A DNA stretch of 6,691 nt, from positions 1 through 6,691 of the forward strand of contig JAKBCQ010000148.1 of assembly GCA_021807585.1 (NCBI GenBank), read 5' to 3'. This DNA comes from Planctomycetota bacterium (GTDB taxonomy: Bacteria > Planctomycetota > Planctomycetia > Isosphaerales > Isosphaeraceae). This document shows, one piece after another, positions 1 to 5,194 of the stretch (the stretch's first letter is position 1; every line of letters starts with the position of its first letter). The notes beneath the pieces were generated by a model that worked only from the letters and a program-made list of their open reading frames with translations, did no database searches and was not told the DNA's origin. A program made the position numbers and the translations under genes.

Positions 1-1250
1 TTATATGCGAGAGGATCGCCCCGTTCGATGTTGTTCTGGTTGAGGAAATTGGCGCGACGGCCGATCGACTGAATCGACTGAATCAAGCGGCTTTCCTGCG
101 TTCGCTTCGCATTCAATACCTCGCCTTCGGTCGGCCCCTCGGTTTTGATGCGGGCGATCTCGGCGTCGGCGATCGCAACCAGATCGTCGAGTTTCATACC
201 CGGCTTCGCCGCGGTGATCTCAACCTCAAAAGTCCCAGCGAGCTCCCCGGCGTCGTCGCTCGCGTCGACCGAAGACGCCAACGATCGATCATACATAAGT
301 GCTTTGTATAGTCGATTCTCTTTCTCGAGCCCCCCCAACACCGAAGCCAGAACGTCGAGCGCCGGCTCGTCGCCGTGGCCGCGATGAACCCCCGCCCAAA
401 CAAGCCTCGTCCGCGCGAGCGCCACGCGATCCGTCATCTGAATATGCTTGGGCGATTCAATCGTCGCGGGCCGCGGCTCAAGCCGCGGAACTTCGGGCCC
501 CTGAGGGATCGATCCAAAATATTTTGTTACCAACAACTTCGCCGTATCAACGTCAAAATCTCCCGCGATACACAAGCTCGCGTTGTCGGGAGCGTAATAC
601 GTTTGAAAAAACGCCGAAACGTCGGCCAAACTCGCCGCCGAAAGATCCGCCATCGATCCGATCACACTATGATGATACGGATGATCGTCGGGATAAAGCG
701 CCTCGAGCAGCCGCTCCATCGATTGACCGTACGGAACGTTGTCTACCCGCTGCCGACGCTCGTTCTTCACCACGTCGCGCTGATTGTCAAGCTTCTTCTG
801 CGTCAAGGCGGGAAGCAAATATCCCATCCGGTCCGATTCCATGAAAAGCGCAAGCTCAAGATAATTGCTCGGAACCGTCTCGAAATAATTCGTCCGATCG
901 GTATTCGTACTCCCGTTGATCTGCGCGCCCCCCTTCTCAAGAGGGCCGAAATATTCGTCGTCGTGATGCTTTGATCCTTGAAACATCAAATGCTCAAATA
1001 AATGAGCAAAACCGGTTCGCCCCTTCGCCTCGTTCTTCGATCCCACCTTGTAAAATAAATTCACCCCGGTGATCGGCGTCGAACGATCGACATGGAGAAT
1101 CACCTCGAGACCGTTCGGCAACCGATAACGCTCGATCTTGAGATCGGGAATCAACGGACGAATCGGCGCTTCGTCCGCGGCGAAAATCCCGCGACCCAAC
1201 ACCAACACACACGCGTACGAAACAAACAAACCGCATAAACTGCGACGCAT
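1..1250 (-). CDS. Secreted M16 family zinc metallopeptidase, catalytic (C-terminus cut by window edge)
   Basis: An M16 (insulinase/pitrilysin-type) peptidase, expected to degrade peptides in the periplasm or envelope. I translated the minus strand from 1250 to the left edge and found 416 uninterrupted codons with no stop. Residues 1-25 form a Sec signal peptide (basic start, hydrophobic core, cleavage near FAA-D). The inverted zinc motif HLFEH is at residues 83-87. The third zinc ligand is Glu164 in KNERR, which gives exactly the family spacing HXXEH-X76-E. Other family features are GSTNTDRTNYFE (113-124) and a second-domain segment from about residue 250. The ATG at 1250 is supported by GGAG at 1260-1263, nine bases upstream. 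It follows trpF on the same strand after a 244-base gap, so it may or may not share that transcript. The full protein could be a single-unit form of about 450-500 residues or a tandem form of about 900; the window cannot decide. Family assignment is firm; the substrate is unknown. Confidence 0.93.
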   Translation of the reverse strand, partial: MRRSLCGLFVSYACVLVLGRGIFAADEAPIRPLIPDLKIERYRLPNGLEVILHVDRSTPITGVNLFYKVGSKNEAKGRTGFAHLFEHLMFQGSKHHDDEYFGPLEKGGAQINGSTNTDRTNYFETVPSNYLELALFMESDRMGYLLPALTQKKLDNQRDVVKNERRQRVDNVPYGQSMERLLEALYPDDHPYHHSVIGSMADLSAASLADVSAFFQTYYAPDNASLCIAGDFDVDTAKLLVTKYFGSIPQGPEVPRLEPRPATIESPKHIQMTDRVALARTRLVWAGVHRGHGDEPALDVLASVLGGLEKENRLYKALMYDRSLASSVDASDDAGELAGTFEVEITAAKPGMKLDDLVAIADAEIARIKTEGPTEGEVLNAKRTQESRLIQSIQSIGRRANFLNQNNIERGDPLAY

Positions 1251-1494
1251 CGCGATGCTCTCCGAAAGTGATTCTCGACGAAAACGCGAAAGACCTCTCG
1301 GCGGTGCGGGAGAATCGACGCCGATCTCAAACCGATTCCGTGTTGTATCCGCTCGAATCGGCGCCGTCCAGTATCGACCGATCAAAATCGGACTCTCGTC
1401 ATATCGCCAAGATCGCCGCGGCCGATCGCTTCCCGTGCCGTGAACATGCCGAATCAAGCCGCGCTCGCCGCGCAAGATCATAAATCGGATTTTA
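1251..1494. other. Intergenic gap between trpF and the catalytic M16 gene
   Basis: This 244-base stretch separates two minus-strand genes. Apart from the M16 ribosome site (GGAG, 1260-1263) I see no convincing promoter and no hairpin followed by a T-run on the minus strand. The only repeat I noticed is an imperfect direct pair, GATCAAAATCGGA at 1380-1392 and GATCATAAATCGGA at 1476-1489, differing by one inserted T. Short open frames on the plus strand here have no ribosome site or recognisable product, so I do not call genes. Confidence 0.5.
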
Positions 1495-2247
1495 TCAAGA
1501 TCGATCGACCGATCGAGTCGAACGAACGGCGCGAATGAACGAATCGACCAAATCAGCATCCTTGATCCCCGCCGCCGATTCCACACCCCCGGCGACGTCC
1601 ACCATCCACGGATGCACACGATCAATATATCGACCGACGTTCTGAGGATTCAATCCCCCCGCCAAAATCAGCCTGGGACGAAGATCGCGATCGTCTCCCG
1701 GATCGCTTTCGGGATCGGCCGAGGGGGGTAAAAGCCCGAGGATTTCCGAGGGGATCGTTTTGCCCGTCCCTCCCGCCAAACCCGGAACAAAAGCGTCGAC
1801 CAGAACCGCGTCGGCCGCGGCGCCCAACCCGCGCGCCTTCATCTGAAACGACGCGATATCAACCACGCCGCTCGCGTCGGCGATCCGAAACGCGCGGACG
1901 ACGCGCATACCCGCGGATTTGATCTGTAACACGTGCTCGGGGGGCTCATTCCCGTGCAATTGAACAATTCTTAAACCGACCGATTGCGCAATCGCGATCA
2001 CCTCGCGCGGGTCGCGATCCACGAATACGCCGACCGACCGATCGATCGGTATCGCCGCGATGATCGCCGCGGCGACCTCCCGCTCAACATATCGAGGCGA
2101 AGGGGGATGAAAATTGATCCCGATCCAGTCCCCCCCGGCCGATATCACCTGCGCGGCATCGGCGGGTCGCGTCACGCCGCAAATCTTCACGCGGGGATGC
2201 GATCGACGCGAATCGTCGCCGCGCGATCGCTCCCCCAAACCGCTCAC
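1495..2247 (-). CDS. trpF: Phosphoribosylanthranilate isomerase (TrpF)
   Basis: This cytoplasmic TIM-barrel enzyme converts N-(5-phosphoribosyl)anthranilate to the carboxyphenylamino-deoxyribulose phosphate, the third step from chorismate to tryptophan. The 250-residue product has RVKICGVT (19-26, catalytic Cys23), QLHG (96-99), the catalytic acid Asp151 in VLVDAF, GGTGK (159-163), and the phosphate-binding LAGGLNPQNV (195-204) and DVAGGVES (217-224). It starts with GTG at 2247, which overlaps the trxA stop in GTGA and is preceded by a G-rich Shine-Dalgarno-like run, so it is probably translationally coupled to trxA. An internal GTG at residue 20 would give the usual short N-terminus but has no visible ribosome site. 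At 250 residues it is longer than the usual 200-210. The excess is an Arg-rich N-terminal tail of about 18 residues and an Asp/Pro-rich loop at about 174-191. No other trp genes are in the window, so the pathway genes are dispersed. Confidence 0.96.
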   Translation of the reverse strand: MSGLGERSRGDDSRRSHPRVKICGVTRPADAAQVISAGGDWIGINFHPPSPRYVEREVAAAIIAAIPIDRSVGVFVDRDPREVIAIAQSVGLRIVQLHGNEPPEHVLQIKSAGMRVVRAFRIADASGVVDIASFQMKARGLGAAADAVLVDAFVPGLAGGTGKTIPSEILGLLPPSADPESDPGDDRDLRPRLILAGGLNPQNVGRYIDRVHPWMVDVAGGVESAAGIKDADLVDSFIRAVRSTRSVDRS

Positions 2248-2579
2248 GCAACCCCCGCCTTGGCGATCACACCGCGGAACTTCGCCTCGCTGATATCACC
2301 CCCCACCAATCGATCGATCTCCTTGCCGTCCTTATACAAAAGGACCGTGGGAATCGCCGAGATCCGATGCTGGCTAGGAATGTTCGGGTTCTCGTCGGTG
2401 TTCAACTTGCCCACCTTCACCTGCCCATGAAATGAGTCGGCAAGCTTCTCGATCGTGGGAGCAAGCTTGCGGCAAGGTCCGCACCACGGCGCCCAAAAAT
2501 CGATCAACACCGGAACCGATGAATCCAGCACTTCCGACTTCCAATTCGCGTCGGTAAACTCCATCACGCTACCGGCCAT
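2244..2579 (-). CDS. trxA: Thioredoxin
   Basis: This small cytoplasmic disulfide reductase is normally recycled by thioredoxin reductase and reduces ribonucleotide reductase, peroxiredoxins and other targets. The 111-residue product is close to the usual 105-110. It carries the active-site WCGPC at 32-36, the buried Asp27 in DFWAPWCGPC, the cis-proline Pro77 in AIPT, and a C-terminal glycine pair in LVGGD. I chose the ATG at 2579 because GGAA lies a suitable six bases upstream and the length then matches the family. An in-frame TTG at 2621 would add 14 charged residues without a clear ribosome site. It is the first gene downstream of a near-consensus promoter, and its stop overlaps the trpF start by four bases. 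No reductase gene is visible nearby. Confidence 0.97.
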   Translation of the reverse strand: MAGSVMEFTDANWKSEVLDSSVPVLIDFWAPWCGPCRKLAPTIEKLADSFHGQVKVGKLNTDENPNIPSQHRISAIPTVLLYKDGKEIDRLVGGDISEAKFRGVIAKAGVA

Positions 2580-2669
2580 GTTTGATTCCGCCTCGATCGC
2601 TCGAGTCCGCTCGCGGTTCAACCGGCGATCCGATCGATAGGCCGCGAACCGGTCGCTCGATTAAGAGTC

Positions 2670-2697
2670 ATTATAAAACGTGATCCGATCGAGTCAA
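2670..2697 (-). promoter_or_regulatory. Sigma70-type promoter of the trxA-trpF operon
   Basis: Read on the minus strand, the -35 box TTGACT (2697-2692) and a perfect -10 box TATAAT (2675-2670) are separated by 16 bases. This predicts a transcript start near 2663 and a leader of about 84 bases before the trxA ATG at 2579. It stands out as an AT-rich island in GC-rich DNA. The spacer contains a copy of the abundant CGATCG word. The boxes are seen directly; activity is inferred. Confidence 0.75.
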
Positions 2698-2870
2698 TCG
2701 CCGTTGAGGAAAAAAACTGACCAAACGAACACATTGAGAAGCGACGATTCGCACCCGCTCGAAGTTTCCGCTACGATCGACGCCACGATGAACCAATCCC
2801 GCACGGAAAGTAAACTTTGATCCTCATCCCCCCCTCCCGATGATCGATCCTCAATCAAAAAGGCGACGAC

Positions 2871-3992
2871 ATGATCCAATCCCTATCCAAACGAATCCTT
2901 CAAGACAAACCGATCGCCGGCATTTTAACGATCATTATGTGTCCTTTAGCAATATCTCTTCAAATCATTCACGCATCCGCGGCTCTTCGATTCGTCGCCG
3001 CGTGCGCCGCGATCATCCCCCTCTCGTCGTTCCTGGGAGACGCGACCGAGAAACTCGCGGATCGGCTCGGCCACGGAATCGGGGGACTCCTAAATGCGAC
3101 CTTCGGCAACGCCGCCGAACTCATCGTCTCGCTCGCCGCCCTGTTCAAAGGACTCGACAACGTCGTCAAAGCGTCGCTCACCGGCAGCATTCTCGGCAAC
3201 CTCCTCCTCGTCCTGGGCGCGAGTTTTCTCGCCGGCGGGATCAAATATCCCGTGCAAAACTTTCAGAGAACCCCCGCCCGCGTCGCCGGCACTATGATGG
3301 CGCTCGCCGCGATCGGACTGATCGTCCCCGCGCTGTTCCACTTCCTCGTCGGCGAAAACTCCGCGCCGCTCGAACACCGATTGAGCGCGATGGTAGCCGG
3401 CTTACTAATAATTACATATATACTTGGCTTGATTTTTAGCTTGCTCACTCATCGAACTCAATTCTTCGTGAAATCGGCGGATCCCGCAACCAAACAAAGC
3501 TTGCACAATCAAACGGAAGTGAAAAAACCCGCGGGGGTCAAGCGCCCACTCCTTGTCCTGATCGCCGCCACGGTCGGAATCGCGATCATGAGCGAAATCC
3601 TCGTCGGAGCGATCGGAGAGGCCGGAACCTCGCTAGGACTAACAAGCCTGTTCATGGGAGTCGTCGTCGTCGCGATCGTCGGCAACGCCGCCGAACACGC
3701 GACCGCGGTCTTCATGGCGCGGAAGAACCAGATGGATCTCGCGGTCGGCATCGCGCTCGGCTCGGCCACCCAGATCGCGCTCTTCGTCGCCCCCGTCCTC
3801 GTCTTCGCGAGCTATCTGCGCCCTCATCCCATGGATCTCCTTTTCTCGACGTTCGAGGTCGCGTCGGTCATCCTTTCGGTCCTCGTCGCACGAATGGTCG
3901 CAGAGGACGGCGAATCGACCTGGCTCGAAGGCGCCATGCTCCTCATGCTTTACGCGATCCTCGCGATCGCATTCTTCGAACTCCCAGGCTAA
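2871..3992 (+). CDS. cax: Ca2+/H+ antiporter, CaCA superfamily CAX/ChaA type
   Basis: This inner-membrane exchanger expels Ca2+ (possibly other cations) using the proton gradient. The 373-residue protein has ten or eleven hydrophobic segments in two homologous halves. The first alpha-repeat is [20 protein letters not shown] (about 72-91, Glu83), followed by [15 protein letters not shown] (102-116). The second is GNAAEH (271-276, Glu275), followed by [16 protein letters not shown]. These two glutamates match the essential cation-binding acids of CAX proteins. The halves are joined by a basic hydrophilic loop at about 194-225. The ATG at 2871 has AAGG seven bases upstream. The gene diverges from trxA; I could not identify a promoter in the 170 or so bases upstream. 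Two stretches, residues about 17-34 and 178-194, use TTA, CTA and ATA codons unlike the rest of the gene. Family assignment is firm; ion preference is not shown by sequence. Confidence 0.93.
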   Translation: MIQSLSKRILQDKPIAGILTIIMCPLAISLQIIHASAALRFVAACAAIIPLSSFLGDATEKLADRLGHGIGGLLNATFGNAAELIVSLAALFKGLDNVVKASLTGSILGNLLLVLGASFLAGGIKYPVQNFQRTPARVAGTMMALAAIGLIVPALFHFLVGENSAPLEHRLSAMVAGLLIITYILGLIFSLLTHRTQFFVKSADPATKQSLHNQTEVKKPAGVKRPLLVLIAATVGIAIMSEILVGAIGEAGTSLGLTSLFMGVVVVAIVGNAAEHATAVFMARKNQMDLAVGIALGSATQIALFVAPVLVFASYLRPHPMDLLFSTFEVASVILSVLVARMVAEDGESTWLEGAMLLMLYAILAIAFFELPG

Positions 3993-3993
3993 A

Positions 3994-4061
3994 TTCAGCG
4001 ACCGATCGCTTCGAACGTGCGATTCCATAAAATCGATCGACGCGATCCGCGATTCGCTGAA
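3994..4061 (+). repeat. Nested inverted repeat after the antiporter gene
   Basis: Two bases after the antiporter stop, TTCAGCGA (3994-4001) is the exact reverse complement of TCGCTGAA (4054-4061). Inside it, GATCGCTTCGA (4004-4014) pairs with TCGACGCGATC (4037-4047) with a single T-C mismatch. Together they could fold into a stem of about 18 pairs with an asymmetric internal loop and a 22-base apical loop. There is no strong T-run after it, so an ordinary intrinsic terminator is doubtful. The local excess of CGATCG-like words raises the odds of chance pairing in the inner stem. Confidence 0.35.
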
Positions 4062-4088
4062 ACGGTTTATACGGCAAAGGTAATTAAT

Positions 4089-4106
4089 ATGAGTGAATCG
4101 TGTTGA
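4089..4106 (+). CDS. Possible five-codon leader reading frame before mtfA
   Basis: An ATG at 4089 with AAAGG eight bases upstream opens a frame encoding M-S-E-S-C and then TGA at 4104. It is out of frame with mtfA and ends 64 bases before the preferred mtfA start. The ribosome site is better than most in this window and the surroundings are AT-rich. So short a frame can arise by chance. I list it because it would occupy a ribosome in the mtfA leader if used. No function is claimed. Confidence 0.25.
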   Translation: MSESC

Positions 4107-4170
4107 TCCGAATATGTCGCGATCGAATCGGCCTTTCGGACGTCCGACGACGACGTCATCCAGGTGTTAT

Positions 4171-5001
4171 ATGTCAATATTAGGATGGTTTAGCAAAAAA
4201 AGACGACGCGACGAGATTCGCGCGCGATCGTTTTCCGATGAATTCCTGGCGATCGTCGCGAAGAACGTCCGGTGGCATCGTCGACTCGACGCCGAAAGTA
4301 AAAAAGAACTGATCAAGAAAATTCAGGTGTTTCTCGCCGAGAAGGCGTTCGAGGGATGCGGCGGGCTCGAACTCAACGACGAGATTCGAGTGACGATCGC
4401 GGCGCAGGCGTGTTTGTTATTGCTCGGCACGCGGTCCGATTATTATCCCAAATTGCAAACAATCTTGGTTTATCCGTCGGCGTATCTGGCGCGCACCGTC
4501 GAACCGCTACGGGGCGGGGGGGTGATTGAGAAGGATGAGGAGCGGATCGGCGAATCGTGGGTGTCGGGAGTCGTCGTACTCGCGTGGGACGAGATTGAAG
4601 AGGAATTCACCGATCCGTTCGCGCGCCACAACGTCGTCTTGCACGAGTTCGCGCACCAGCTTGATTACGAGGACGGCGCCGCCGACGGCGCTCCGTTGTT
4701 AAGCGGACGAGGCGCGTATCCGCGCTGGGCCAAGGTGATGCGCAAAGAATTCGAATCGCTCCGCCGACGCCGCGACCTCGGCAGACCGGGAGTGATCGAC
4801 GATTACGGCGCGAAAAACCCCGCCGAATTCTTCGCGGTCGCCACCGAAACGTTCTTCGAACGCCCCCGATCGCTTCGGCTCAAACATCAAGCTCTTTATG
4901 AAGAGCTTAAAAGATATTATCATCTCGATCCCGTCGTCTTGTTGGAAGGCGACGCGCCGCTCGAGGAGAATTCGGAATCGAACGATTCGAATGGGTTTTG
5001 A
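4171..5001 (+). CDS. mtfA: MtfA-like zinc peptidase (M90 family)
   Basis: A cytoplasmic gluzincin-like metallopeptidase. In E. coli, MtfA binds the glucose repressor Mlc and so affects ptsG, and it has aminopeptidase activity; its role in other phyla is unclear. From the ATG at 4171 the protein has 276 residues (E. coli about 265). It shows the zinc motif HEFAH at 158-162 followed by QLD, and the later NPAEFFAVATETFF (216-229), whose Glu226 is the expected third zinc ligand. There is no signal peptide, and the N-terminus is aromatic then strongly basic (WFSKKRRR). I chose 4171 because AGGTG lies just upstream (4162-4166) and the length fits. An in-frame GTG at 4093 would add 26 low-complexity residues. 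The C-terminal tail is Asn/Glu/Ser-rich. It lies 178 bases after the antiporter gene and converges with the inactive M16 gene. No PTS or Mlc gene is visible, so an E. coli-like role is not supported here. Confidence 0.9.
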   Translation: MSILGWFSKKRRRDEIRARSFSDEFLAIVAKNVRWHRRLDAESKKELIKKIQVFLAEKAFEGCGGLELNDEIRVTIAAQACLLLLGTRSDYYPKLQTILVYPSAYLARTVEPLRGGGVIEKDEERIGESWVSGVVVLAWDEIEEEFTDPFARHNVVLHEFAHQLDYEDGAADGAPLLSGRGAYPRWAKVMRKEFESLRRRRDLGRPGVIDDYGAKNPAEFFAVATETFFERPRSLRLKHQALYEELKRYYHLDPVVLLEGDAPLEENSESNDSNGF

Positions 5002-5068
5002 CGGTTGAGAATCGAGGATCCCCTCCGAACCTTGTCGTGTCGTAGCCCCTGAATTCAGACGAATCGGC

Positions 5069-5081
5069 GGGAGATTCTCCC
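5069..5081. repeat. Short palindrome in the convergent intergenic region
   Basis: GGGAGA, one T, then TCTCCC form a perfect 13-base palindrome between two convergent genes, flanked at about 15-20 bases by two GAATTC copies (5051-5056 and 5092-5097). With a realistic loop the hairpin has only about four or five pairs and a short, broken T-run, so it is at best a weak bidirectional terminator. It is the only candidate I see in the 193-base gap between mtfA and the inactive M16 gene. Confidence 0.25.
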
Positions 5082-5194
5082 CCTTAAATCCGAATTCCAT
5101 TACGTATAAACTTCTTGCTCTCATAATCGCCGCGGCGCCTCGCGTCGCGATCGGCTGGAACTTGATTGAACACTTAGCGATTTCTGAATATTGT

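Noticed and set aside
299..974. Long plus-strand open frames (181 and 199 codons) opposite the catalytic M16 gene
   Set aside because: Both are antisense to a gene with clear family motifs across the whole span. Their products are Arg/Pro-rich low-complexity translations with no ribosome site, as expected from codon bias on the other strand.
2788..2820. Ten-codon plus-strand frame (ATG to TGA) in the antiporter leader
   Set aside because: It has no Shine-Dalgarno sequence upstream, and such short frames are common by chance.
2701..2870. Metal-responsive riboswitch upstream of the antiporter
   Set aside because: Such elements precede some cation transporters, but I see no conserved helices or loops of a known class in this stretch.
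2694..2879. Minus-strand open frame of 61 codons in the trxA-antiporter gap
   Set aside because: It overlaps the trxA promoter and the antiporter start, has no ribosome site I can see, and matches no family I know.
4093..4170. GTG at 4093 as the start of mtfA
   Set aside because: It would add 26 low-complexity residues not expected in the family, and the ATG at 4171 has a better placed AGGTG site.
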